Source: JAPPLB01 sp965218555 | GTDB taxonomy: Bacteria; Acidobacteriota; Terriglobia; Bryobacterales; UBA6623 | Direction of reading: 5' to 3' | DNA: 64,000 bases | NCBI GenBank assembly: GCA_965218555.1 | Contig: OZ244625.1 | Coordinates: 1,860,001 to 1,924,000 of the forward strand | Part shown: positions 9,072 through 17,028 of the stretch, in pieces | Layout: the number at the start of each line of letters is the position of its first letter | How positions within the stretch are numbered: the first letter of the stretch is position 1 | Made by a program: the position numbers and the translations under genes | Notes under the pieces: model-generated | The model's database searches: none | The model's input: the letters and a program-made list of their open reading frames with translations, nothing else | What the model was told of the DNA's origin: nothing

Positions 9072-9964
9072 TCCCTCGCGTTGAGGCATCCCCGGTATGC
9101 GCCGGAGCCGCATTCAATATACAAGGCCGGCGGACCGGGCGGGAGGCTTCTTTCTGCGCTGTCAACGCAATCTGGAACGTTCCTCTTGCTCAGCATGGGT
9201 TCATTGTGCGTCAGCCGCAGCGGAAGCATCCTGGAGGGCGACGGGAGCTGCCGCTAACGGCGCTCGTCGTGAGGCCGAGCGAGAACGGCTGACGGTGCGC
9301 GGACACTTGCTCAGGGGCAACATTTTTTTGCCGCGCAATCGTGAGCAGGCAAGCAGTAAAAAGGAGCCGGGAAATGGCGGGCAATAGCGGGCAGGGAAGC
9401 AGTGACTGGGCGGCGGTTTTTGGTTGTGCGTCCCTTGCGCACCCACGGCGAACCGAACGGCCATTTCGACACCTGATTTGCGAGAAAGACGCGCCCTCCC
9501 GGCGCCTGGGTCGAAGCTCGTCCGCCTGCAGCGCCCGCGCATCCCGTGCGGCTGTTTTCGACAGCACGAACGCGCCTCGGGTGGGCAGCTTGGGGGCGCC
9601 AGGCAGACCGCAGCCGGCCCGGCCGGGGAGGGCCTGGACGATCTCGCCGGGCTTGCGGCGAGAGGGCCTATCGGCCGGGGTGGCCGGCGCTACGAAGAAC
9701 AAACTTCGCCGGAGACGCATGGGCGTGATATCACCTCCTCGATTTTTTCTCCGCTTTTTTCTTCGCAGGGCCAGGATGCCCGCGGCGGGGGGGGGCGACA
9801 GCCGCCAGAGGCGAGCGCCGCGCCGACGGCAAGTCGATCTCTAGCGTGCCTGTCGTCATGCTAGGCAGGCCGGGGCGGCAAAAACAAGACTGAAGGGCTT
9901 CAGTACCACGAGCCGAACGGGAACGTTCTCCTTTGCTCACCAGGGGTACTTCTCACATTGCGCC
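9072..9964. other. Gene-poor stretch between the PSD1 gene and the IS21 element
   Basis: About 900 bases with no gene I can support. It contains a GGAGGTGAT sequence on the minus strand (about 9730-9738), a run of eight G (about 9787-9794), an AAGKKK-like basic reading on the minus strand ending near 9731, and the left flank of an IS21 insertion. Composition shifts several times, which suggests old insertion debris. Confidence 0.5.
9211..9720 (-). CDS. Hypothetical ORF with a near-perfect Shine-Dalgarno sequence (doubtful)
   Basis: A 169-codon open frame rich in Arg, Pro and Ala, without any domain I recognise. The only positive evidence is the sequence GGAGGTGAT ending nine bases upstream of its ATG, a near-ideal anti-16S match. 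The amino-acid composition is poor for a folded protein, and other frames of this G+C-rich stretch are equally open. I regard it as probably non-coding, or as a remnant from an earlier insertion, and list it only because of the ribosome binding site. Confidence 0.2.
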   Translation of the reverse strand: MRLRRSLFFVAPATPADRPSRRKPGEIVQALPGRAGCGLPGAPKLPTRGAFVLSKTAARDARALQADELRPRRREGASFSQIRCRNGRSVRRGCARDAQPKTAAQSLLPCPLLPAISRLLFTACLLTIARQKNVAPEQVSAHRQPFSLGLTTSAVSGSSRRPPGCFRCG

Positions 9965-10083
9965 GACAGTGTTGGCGGCAATGCTAATTTGCACATTTTC
10001 GACAAGCCAAAATTGCACACTTTTCACCGGCGGGAAGACCGCTGCTCCAGCATGTGGGCGAGGCCACATGGAGGGGCGGAGAG

Positions 10084-11103
10084 ATGTACGACATGGAGGC
10101 GAAGATGCTGCTGAAGCATTACTTGGAGCAAGGGGTGTCGAAGGCCGAGCTGGCACGGCGGTTCCAGCTCAGTCGGCGGACGATCCACTACTGGATCGAG
10201 TCCGGTCAGTTGGACCGGGAGCTGACCACGGAGGCGGGCGGCTATGCGCGGCGGGCGCCGATCGCGCGCAAGTTGGACCCGTACAAGGGGATGATCGAGG
10301 CGCGCCTGGAGGTGTATCCGAAGCTGACGGTGCAGCGGCTGTATGAGGAGGTGCGGGCGGCGGGATACCCGGGCTGCTACGGGAGCGTGCGGGATTACGT
10401 GCGCCAGGTCCGGCCACGGGAGACAGCGGATCCGGTGGTACGGTTCGAGACGCCTCCGGGGCATCAGGGCCAGGTAGACTTCGGCGGCTTCCGGCTGCCG
10501 TGGGGACGGCGTCAGGCGCTGCTGGTGGTGCTGGGCTACTCGCGGCTGCTGTGGCTGCGGTTCTTCCAGCGGCAGACGATGGAGGTGCTGTGCCGCGGCC
10601 TGGAGGGCGCCTTCGAGCGCTTCGGGGGCGTGCCGCAGGAGCTGCTGTTCGACCAGATGCGGTCGGTGGTGGTGTCCGACGACCGCCTGCTGGGTGGGCC
10701 GCTGGCGCTGAACGCAGAGTTCTTGCGTTTCGCCGCGCACTGGGGCTTCCGGCCGCGGTCCTGCCGGCCCTACCGGGCACGGACCAAGGGCAAGGTGGAG
10801 CGGCCGATCCGCTATGTGCGGGAGAGCTTCTTTTACGGCCGGGAGTTTGTCAGTGACGCGGACCTGAACGAGCAGGCGGAGCGCTGGCTGGCGGAGACCG
10901 CCAACGTGCGGCGGCACGGCACGACCGGGGAGCGACCGCAGGAGCGGTTCGAGCGTGACGAGCGGGGAGCCTTGGGGCCGTTGGCATGCGGGCCGTACCA
11001 GCGCGTCGGAGGCCGGATGCGCCCGGCGGCTCCGTCTTGGGCCCCGACGCCAGTGGCCGTTGAGCGTCGGCCGTTGCGGGTGTACGCGGAGGTGGTGCGA
11101 TGA
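10084..11103 (+). CDS. istA: IS21-family transposase IstA
   Basis: A DDE transposase of about 339 aa. An N-terminal helix-turn-helix (about 5-40, KAELARRFQLSRRTIHYW) is followed by an RNase-H-like core with QVDFGG (first Asp), LLFDQMRSVV (second Asp) and KGKVERPIRYVRE (Glu). All three catalytic acids are present. I chose ATG 10084 because GGAGGGGCGGAGAG precedes it directly; ATG 10054 would add ten residues without a binding site. The end overlaps istB by four bases (ATGA), the usual IS21 coupling. Confidence 0.93.
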   Translation: MYDMEAKMLLKHYLEQGVSKAELARRFQLSRRTIHYWIESGQLDRELTTEAGGYARRAPIARKLDPYKGMIEARLEVYPKLTVQRLYEEVRAAGYPGCYGSVRDYVRQVRPRETADPVVRFETPPGHQGQVDFGGFRLPWGRRQALLVVLGYSRLLWLRFFQRQTMEVLCRGLEGAFERFGGVPQELLFDQMRSVVVSDDRLLGGPLALNAEFLRFAAHWGFRPRSCRPYRARTKGKVERPIRYVRESFFYGREFVSDADLNEQAERWLAETANVRRHGTTGERPQERFERDERGALGPLACGPYQRVGGRMRPAAPSWAPTPVAVERRPLRVYAEVVR

Positions 11104-11912
11104 GCGCGCCGGCCGACGGGCGGCGCGCCCGGCTGCGGGCGATGCTGGCCGACCTGAAGATGCCGGGTGCGCTGGAGGCGGTGGACGGCATCCTGGCGCA
11201 ACTCGACAGCGGCGCCGTGACCGCCGGCGAGGCTCTCGAGCGGCTGCTGGGCGCCCAGATCGCCCTGCGCAACAACCGCCGCTTGGAGACCGCCATGCGC
11301 GCCTCCCGGCTGCCCGCCGTGAAGACCCTGGCGCAGTTCGACTTCGCCTTTCAGCCGAGCCTCAAGCGCGAGCAGATCGAGAGTCTGCACGAGCTCGGGT
11401 TCCTGGCCCGCCAGGAGAACGTCGTTCTGCTGGGGCCACCCGGAGTCGGCAAGACGCACTTGGCCATCAGTCTCGCCATCACCGCGGCGGAGTCGGGGCG
11501 GCGGGTCTACTACGGAACGCTGGCGAGCCTGATCGAGTCGCTGGAGCAGGCCCGTGCAGCGGGCCAGCTGGCGCGCCGCCTGCGCATGCTGACCCATCCG
11601 GCGCTGTTGGTCGTCGACGAGATCGGCTACCTGCCCGTCAGCCGCGATGGAGCCGTGCTGTTCTTCCAGCTGATCAACGCGCGCCACGAGCAGGCCTCGA
11701 CCGTGCTGACCTCCAACAAGGGATTCGAAGAATGGGGCGCAGTACTGGGGGACGACGTCATGGCGGCGGCCCTGATCGACCGCCTGCTGCACCACTGCCA
11801 CATCGTCAACATCCGCGGGAACAGCTTCCGGATGAGGGCTCACCAGGGGCTGTGGCGTTCCATGCAACGCGCGGACGGCGAAGCCACCCCGCCCGCAGGG
11901 ACGGGAACATGA
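11100..11912 (+). CDS. istB: IS21-family helper ATPase IstB
   Basis: A 270-aa AAA+ ATPase related to DnaC. Walker A GPPGVGKTH lies near 116-124, Walker B LLVVDEIGYLP near 178, and a SNKGFEEWG motif near 205, all hallmarks of IstB. It assembles on target DNA and activates IstA. It overlaps istA by ATGA and ends about 170 bp before the right end of the element. It is intact. Confidence 0.95.
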   Translation: MSAPADGRRARLRAMLADLKMPGALEAVDGILAQLDSGAVTAGEALERLLGAQIALRNNRRLETAMRASRLPAVKTLAQFDFAFQPSLKREQIESLHELGFLARQENVVLLGPPGVGKTHLAISLAITAAESGRRVYYGTLASLIESLEQARAAGQLARRLRMLTHPALLVVDEIGYLPVSRDGAVLFFQLINARHEQASTVLTSNKGFEEWGAVLGDDVMAAALIDRLLHHCHIVNIRGNSFRMRAHQGLWRSMQRADGEATPPAGTGT

Positions 11913-12085
11913 CGGCTGCTGCACAGCTTGAGGTGGCCGGCTCCGGTCGCTCCGCTCCCTCCGACGGCCACCTCAACCCCCATCGCAACGAAGGGGGAAA
12001 GTCCGCCAAACCCGCGGCGGTTCTCCCCTCAAATGTGTGCAATTTTCGTTTGTCAGAAGTGCGCAATTTTCGTTTGACATTGACA

Positions 12086-12379
12086 GACAGTCTTCTTCCC
12101 GCGCCGAGGCCCTCCTGAGGCGGGGTTCCAGGCACCAGACAAGCGTGGCCTGGGTCCGGGAGCCGCTCGTCCAGTCCGTGGCGCTGGAAAGTTATGCCGC
12201 GAAACTGTATGCCGGGCAAATGCAAATTATGGCGTGGAAGTCGCGTACTATGGCAGCCGAGTGCAGCACAAGAGTCCAACAACCCGTTACAGATCTATCG
12301 TGTCTTGATCCCACGACTTAGTGTCACTGCTCTGTGTGTCTCGCACTACAGAGAGAAGCCTTCCGACACGGCCCGGTGG
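12086..12379. other. Short non-coding stretch between IS21 and the restriction gene
   Basis: About 290 bases starting with the right copy of the GACAG target duplication. No gene is supported. It lies downstream of the restriction endonuclease gene on the minus strand, so a terminator for that operon would be expected here, but I see no convincing hairpin followed by a T run. Confidence 0.4.
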
Positions 12380-13174
12380 CTAGACCGAGCGAGCCGGAGA
12401 ACTGGATGCAGCGGCAGACTTGACCAGACGCCACTCCACGTGGATCGTGCACACGGACAGCTCGATCCGGCGGACTGTGATCTTGGCGTCTGACCGATCA
12501 ATCGACACTTGTGCTGCCGAAGGAAGCCCCCCGTAAGCGCAGTCGATCACCGGGCCGTCGGCGGCGAATGCTGCTTCCGGGGCATCCTCCAGAGATTTGA
12601 ACAGGTCGCTGGGAATCTCGATGAGTTGATAACGGTTCGGAATCGTGTTCGGCGTGCGGAAGGCTCTGAGCAGAATGATCGCGTCCACTGCCGCACGATA
12701 GTCGCGGAACAGCTTCAACGTGCGCTGTCGGCGTGCTCTGGCGCTCCTCACATCCTGAATCCATGCGGCTTCTGTCAGCTTCGAGATGTGCGCGGTACGC
12801 TCGGAGAGATTCTTGGCGGCTGTCGATTTCAGCGACAGTCTCCGCGTCGTTCCGTCGGGCGGCGTGAGCGTCACGTCCATGAATCGCCGCGTCGCCGATC
12901 CGGGCGTATCAATCGACCACTCCAAGGCCTCGCACGCGTTGCGAAACACGGTCTCGAAGCTTGTCAATCCGAGAGGTTCGGTCGTCGTGCCGTGGTGCGC
13001 CGAAATCGCGAGCCCGAAGTACTCGATCCACTCCGGATCAAGGGTCAACCATGTCGGGGTGACGGTGCTCGGCGTGGGCGCTTTGGACAGCGAGTCAACG
13101 AGCCGCGCAACGAACCGCACGGCCATCGGCGACAATCTGTCGATACGCGCCTTGAGACTGTCGCGATCGTTCAT
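12380..13174 (-). CDS. Probable Type II restriction endonuclease
   Basis: A 264-aa protein with no family I can name. Its ATG overlaps the stop of the DNA methyltransferase gene by four bases (ATGA), a classic methylase-then-endonuclease arrangement. It contains a plausible PD-(D/E)XK-type active site, D100 followed by S114-L115-K116 (FMDVTLT...SLKSTAAK), with Ser replacing Glu as in some Type II enzymes. It presumably cuts the same site that the neighbour methylates. The specificity cannot be read from sequence. The start at 13174 is fixed by the overlap; an in-frame upstream reading to 13234 lies inside the methylase gene and is unlikely. Confidence 0.72.
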   Translation of the reverse strand: MNDRDSLKARIDRLSPMAVRFVARLVDSLSKAPTPSTVTPTWLTLDPEWIEYFGLAISAHHGTTTEPLGLTSFETVFRNACEALEWSIDTPGSATRRFMDVTLTPPDGTTRRLSLKSTAAKNLSERTAHISKLTEAAWIQDVRSARARRQRTLKLFRDYRAAVDAIILLRAFRTPNTIPNRYQLIEIPSDLFKSLEDAPEAAFAADGPVIDCAYGGLPSAAQVSIDRSDAKITVRRIELSVCTIHVEWRLVKSAAASSSPARSV

Positions 13175-14181
13175 CTGCTCATGCGACGCTCGATGAGGCG
13201 CAAGAACTCCGCTTTGAGCTCGATACCGACCCACCGCCGTCGCAGTTGCGCCGCCGCGAGCAGCGTAGTGCCGGAGCCGGCGTACGGATCCAGCACCACG
13301 TCATCCGGTTCGCTCGTGAGCGTGACGCAGCGATGGGCCAGGCTGATTGGCATTGGTGCGGGGTGATCATCGTCGGGAATCTGGCCGCGCCGTCGCGGGC
13401 GGGTCGGAATATCCCATACCGTTCTCAAGCGCCGGTCGTTGGCCCCGCGGACGGCGTTGACGTCGTAGTAGTAATCCTGGTCTTTCGACAGCAGAAACAC
13501 CGTTTCATGCGCCTTGGTCGGCCGGTCGGCAACCGACTCCGGATGCGCATTTGGCTTGTGCCAGATCACCTCAGACCGCACCCACCAGCCGTCATCCTGT
13601 AGCGCGAACGCCACGCGCCAGGGTAGCCCGATCAGGTCCTTGGGCTTGAGTCCGCGCGGCGTCCGGGGGCGCACCGACATCGCTCGCGCCCGGTTCTTTC
13701 TGTCCGGTGCTCGGTAGCGGCGATTCCCTGATGTGTAGGCATCGCCGATGTTCAGCCACACGGTTCCGTCGCCCTTAAGCACACGCCGGAGCTTGCCGAA
13801 GTCGGCGACGATGCTCGCCAAGTAGTCGTTCAACGCGTCGTCCCGTCCGAACGGGTCCTCGATGTCGTAGTCACGCAGCGACCAGTACGGTGGGGACGTA
13901 ACGACCGTTCGAACGCTCTCTGCGGGCAGCAGGTCCAGCGCCTCTGAAGCTCTCCCGCGAATCAGCGTTGCAGCCGGCAGGGCGGGCAGTGGGTCGTCTA
14001 CTGCCGCATCGAGGCGGACGTATTGTGGTCGGTCATCCTGCGCCTCCCCGGGGGGAAGGGGCTCAGAGAAGTCGATTGGGAACAATGTGGTCAAAGCACT
14101 CGGCGCCCCTATCGTTTCGGCACTCTTGCGCCGGTGGCCGCCAACTGCATCCGCGCGGCTAACCCGTAGAGGGATGCGCAC
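13171..14181 (-). CDS. Type II DNA methyltransferase, beta class (probably N4-cytosine)
   Basis: Up to 336 aa. The catalytic motif IV TSPPYW is at about 95-100 near the N-terminus, and the SAM-binding motif I DPYAGSGTT is close to the C-terminus, so the order is that of the beta class. SPPY favours N4-methylcytosine. It protects host DNA from the partner endonuclease encoded directly downstream. The start is uncertain: GTG 14181 has no ribosome binding site and lies only six bases from the 3' end of tRNA-Arg, while a TTG inside the first 35 codons is an alternative. Co-transcription with the tRNA is possible. Confidence 0.88.
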   Translation of the reverse strand: MRIPLRVSRADAVGGHRRKSAETIGAPSALTTLFPIDFSEPLPPGEAQDDRPQYVRLDAAVDDPLPALPAATLIRGRASEALDLLPAESVRTVVTSPPYWSLRDYDIEDPFGRDDALNDYLASIVADFGKLRRVLKGDGTVWLNIGDAYTSGNRRYRAPDRKNRARAMSVRPRTPRGLKPKDLIGLPWRVAFALQDDGWWVRSEVIWHKPNAHPESVADRPTKAHETVFLLSKDQDYYYDVNAVRGANDRRLRTVWDIPTRPRRRGQIPDDDHPAPMPISLAHRCVTLTSEPDDVVLDPYAGSGTTLLAAAQLRRRWVGIELKAEFLRLIERRMSR

Positions 14182-14187
14182 TGAAAA

Positions 14188-14264
14188 TGGCGGGCCTGGA
14201 GGGACTCGAACCCCCGACCTACTGGTTCGAAGCCAGGCGCTCTATCCAACTGAGCTACAGGCCC
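14188..14264 (-). tRNA. tRNA-Arg (anticodon UCG)
   Basis: A cloverleaf read on the minus strand: acceptor GGGCCTG pairs with CAGGCCC, the D arm is GCTC...GAGC, the anticodon loop CTTCGAA gives anticodon TCG (decodes CGA), and the T arm is GGGGGTTCGAGTCCC. The discriminator is G and CCA is encoded. The anticodon stem has one non-Watson-Crick pair at its base (C-T). The mature length is 77 nt including CCA. The 3' end faces the restriction-modification pair. Confidence 0.96.
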
Positions 14265-14345
14265 GCGGCCTCATTCTAGACGGTTTCCCCTCTCCGCGCC
14301 TATACCCGGACAACGTTTCCTACGGCCGGTCACTGGACCGCTGGG

Positions 14346-14351
14346 TATAAT
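14346..14351 (+). promoter_or_regulatory. Possible -10 element (TATAAT) for mutS, near-leaderless
   Basis: A perfect TATAAT ends 13 bases before the mutS ATG. Transcription would begin about 7 bases later, leaving a 5' leader of only a few bases and no Shine-Dalgarno sequence. The -35 region is weak. This is inference from consensus only. Confidence 0.4.
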
Positions 14352-14364
14352 TCCGAATTGAGTC

Positions 14365-16977
14365 ATGGCTTCGCAAGCCAAAACGCCGCTGATGCGGCAG
14401 TACCACTCGATCAAAAGCGACGTACCCGAGGCCCTGCTGCTGTTTCATCTCGGTGATTTTTACGAGTTGTTCTACGACGACGCGATCGTCGCCTCGCGCG
14501 ACCTCGGCATCACGCTGACGTCCCGCAACAAAGAGAAGGGCGAGCCGGTCCCGATGTGCGGCGTGCCGTGCCACTCGGCCGACGGCTACATCGCGAAGCT
14601 GATCGCCAAAGGCCATCGCGTCGCCATCTGCGATCAAGTCGAAGACGCGGGCAAGACCAAGAAGATCGTCCGCCGCGAGGTGACGCGCATCGTGACGCCC
14701 GGCACGGCGAGCGACGCGAGTCTGCTCCGCGCCGGTGAAAACAACTACCTGGCCGCCGTGGCCGAGAAAGGCGACTCCACCGGACTCGCCTACGTCGATG
14801 TCTCGACGGGCGAGTTCCGCATGACGGAACTGGACGCAGAGGATGTCGAAGATGCGCTGAGACATCTCGGCGCCAAGGAAGTGCTGTTCCCCTCAGCGGG
14901 CCCGCTGTTCTCCTACGAGCCCGCCGCCGCGGCCACCTCGAACGGTTACCTTCGAACGGAACTCGAACCCTGGATTTTCGAGGCCTCCTACGCCGAGCGC
15001 ACGTTGCGCGATCAGTTCAAGCTGCACGTTCTCGACGGGCTCGGGGCCGCGGGTAGCCCCGCCGCGCTCGCTGCCGCCGGAGCCGTGTTGCACTATGTCC
15101 GCGACACGCAGCGCGGCGCGCTCCAGCACCTCGATCCGCCGACCTACTACCGCAAGCAGGATTGGATGGCGCTCGATCCGGTGACGGTGCGGAATCTCGA
15201 GCTGGTCGAGCCGTTGTTTGGCGGCTCGGCCCAATCGACGCTGTTGCGGGTGATCGACAAGACGCAGACGCCGATGGGCGCGCGCCTGCTGCGTCAGTGG
15301 CTGCTGCGTCCGTCCATCGATCGGACTGAGATCGAGTCCCGCCGCGACGGCGTTGCCGACCTGCACGGCCAAGTCATCACCCGCACCGAATTGGGGCAGG
15401 AACTCAAACCCGTCCTCGATATCGAGCGGCTGTTGGCCAAGATCACGCTTGGCTCGGCAACCGCGCGCGACATCGTCGGGCTCGGCGGTTCGCTGGCCTG
15501 TCTGCCGGCGGTCCGCCGGCGTATCGCGAAGTGCGAATCGGCTCGGATGCGCCAGCTTCACGAACAGATGGATGAGTTGCCGGACATCCGCGAGCGCATC
15601 GAGACGACGCTCAGCGATGAGCCGCCGGCCCATCTCGCCGACGGCGGGACGATTCGCGAAGGCTTCCACGCCGAACTCGACGAGCTGCGCGAGCTGCGCA
15701 AGGACGGCCGGGGCTACATCGCACGCATGGAAGCGCGCGAGCGAGCTCGGACCGGCATTCCGTCCCTCAAGGTCCGCTTCAACAATGTCTTCGGTTTCTA
15801 CATCGAGGTTTCGAAGGCGAATCTGGCGGCGGTTCCGGGAGACTACGACCGCAAGCAAACGCTGGTGAACGCCGAGCGCTTCACGACGCCCGAGCTCAAG
15901 GAATACGAGAGCAAGGTGCTGGACGCCGAAGAACGAATCCTGGCGCTCGAAAAAACGCTGTTCGAGGAGCTGAGGTCGCGGCTCGCCGGTGAGGCGCGGC
16001 GGATCCGAACAACAGCGACGGCGGTCGCCGAGCTCGACGTGCTCCGCGGGTTGGCCCAAACCGCCGCCGAAAACGGCTATGCGGCTCCCGAGTTCAGCTC
16101 CGGCGGCGAGCTGCAAATCGCAGGCGGGCGGCATCCGGTCATCGAGCGGCTTTCCGACGAGCAGGGCGGCGAGCGTTTCGTCTCCAACGACGTTTATCTC
16201 GCTCCGAACGGACATCTGATCGCGATCATTACCGGCCCCAACATGGGGGGCAAGTCGACTTATCTTCGCCAGACGGCGCTCACGGCAATCCTGGCGCAAA
16301 TCGGCTCGTTCGTTCCGGCAGCAAGCGCACGGCTGCCCATCATCGACCGGATCTTTACCCGCATCGGCGCGAGCGACAACTTGGCGCGAGGCCGCTCGAC
16401 TTTCATGGTCGAGATGACCGAGACGGCGCAGATCCTCAACACCGCGACGGAGTCGAGCCTGATCCTGCTCGATGAAATCGGGCGCGGCACCGCCACCTTC
16501 GACGGACTCGCCATCGCCTGGGCCGTGGTCGAGCATATCCACGCACGGACTCGCGCCAAGACACTGTTCGCCACGCACTACCACGAGCTCACCGAGCTTG
16601 CCGAGCAGTTGAGCGGCGTCGTGAACCTTCATGTCTCGGTGAAGGAAGCGGGCGACAACATCGTGTTTCTGCGGCGCGTCGAGCCCGGCAAGGCCGACCG
16701 TAGCTACGGGATCGAGGTGGCGCGGCTGGCGGGTCTGCCCGGTGGCGTCGTCGAGAGGGCGCGTTCCGTTCTGAGGATGCACGAGCAGCGCGAACAGACC
16801 GTGTCCGAGGAGCTTTCGATCGATCCGATGGACGCGCCGGTGCAGGTCTCGTTCGTGAACGAGTCGGAGCGCGGCGTCACCGAAGCGATCGCCACCACGA
16901 ACATCGATGAACTCCGCCCTATCGAAGCGCTCAGCCTGATCGCCGAGTGGCAAGAAAAACTCGGCCGTGAGAAATAG
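14365..16977 (+). CDS. mutS: DNA mismatch repair protein MutS
   Basis: 870 aa, normal MutS length. The mismatch-reading Phe-x-Glu is F32-Y33-E34 (GDFYELF), followed by connector, lever and clamp domains. The ATPase has Walker A GPNMGGKST at 624-632, Walker B LILLDEIGRGT near 705 and the ATHYHEL motif near 735. It recognises base mismatches and small loops and recruits MutL. There is no SD upstream; a TATAAT lies 14 bases before the ATG. It stands alone, divergent from tRNA-Arg, with anmK 51 bases downstream. Confidence 0.98.
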   Translation: MASQAKTPLMRQYHSIKSDVPEALLLFHLGDFYELFYDDAIVASRDLGITLTSRNKEKGEPVPMCGVPCHSADGYIAKLIAKGHRVAICDQVEDAGKTKKIVRREVTRIVTPGTASDASLLRAGENNYLAAVAEKGDSTGLAYVDVSTGEFRMTELDAEDVEDALRHLGAKEVLFPSAGPLFSYEPAAAATSNGYLRTELEPWIFEASYAERTLRDQFKLHVLDGLGAAGSPAALAAAGAVLHYVRDTQRGALQHLDPPTYYRKQDWMALDPVTVRNLELVEPLFGGSAQSTLLRVIDKTQTPMGARLLRQWLLRPSIDRTEIESRRDGVADLHGQVITRTELGQELKPVLDIERLLAKITLGSATARDIVGLGGSLACLPAVRRRIAKCESARMRQLHEQMDELPDIRERIETTLSDEPPAHLADGGTIREGFHAELDELRELRKDGRGYIARMEARERARTGIPSLKVRFNNVFGFYIEVSKANLAAVPGDYDRKQTLVNAERFTTPELKEYESKVLDAEERILALEKTLFEELRSRLAGEARRIRTTATAVAELDVLRGLAQTAAENGYAAPEFSSGGELQIAGGRHPVIERLSDEQGGERFVSNDVYLAPNGHLIAIITGPNMGGKSTYLRQTALTAILAQIGSFVPAASARLPIIDRIFTRIGASDNLARGRSTFMVEMTETAQILNTATESSLILLDEIGRGTATFDGLAIAWAVVEHIHARTRAKTLFATHYHELTELAEQLSGVVNLHVSVKEAGDNIVFLRRVEPGKADRSYGIEVARLAGLPGGVVERARSVLRMHEQREQTVSEELSIDPMDAPVQVSFVNESERGVTEAIATTNIDELRPIEALSLIAEWQEKLGREK

Positions 16978-17028
16978 AAACCCCTGTACGCCGCCGACGC
17001 GGCGGATTGCCTCCAGCGGACAAAACCA

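Larger units (their letters stand above)
9970..12085 (+). mobile_element. IS21-family insertion sequence, complete, with 5-bp target duplication
   Basis: The ends are visible directly. The left end starts TGTTGGCGGCAATG, and the right end read on the other strand starts TGTCAATGTC. In each end, 31 bases in, an internal repeat GACAA..AAAATTGCACAC occurs, with a second TTGC(A/G)CA copy nearer the tip. Such multiple terminal repeats are characteristic of IS21. GACAG is present directly outside both ends (9965-9969 and 12086-12090), a 5-bp target duplication. The 2,116-bp element carries istA and istB, both intact, so it is probably recent and active. Confidence 0.93.

Noticed and set aside
9720..9750. 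A 16S rRNA 3'-end fragment (ATCACCTCCT on the plus strand)
   Set aside because: Only about ten bases match and no flanking rRNA similarity exists; it is better read as an SD on the other strand.
10024..10917. A minus-strand frame within istA
   Set aside because: Antisense to the transposase, which carries all catalytic residues.
12091..14190. A direct repeat of the tRNA-Arg 3' end marking an integrated element
   Set aside because: I looked for the tRNA 3' sequence on the far side of the restriction-modification pair and IS21 and did not find it.
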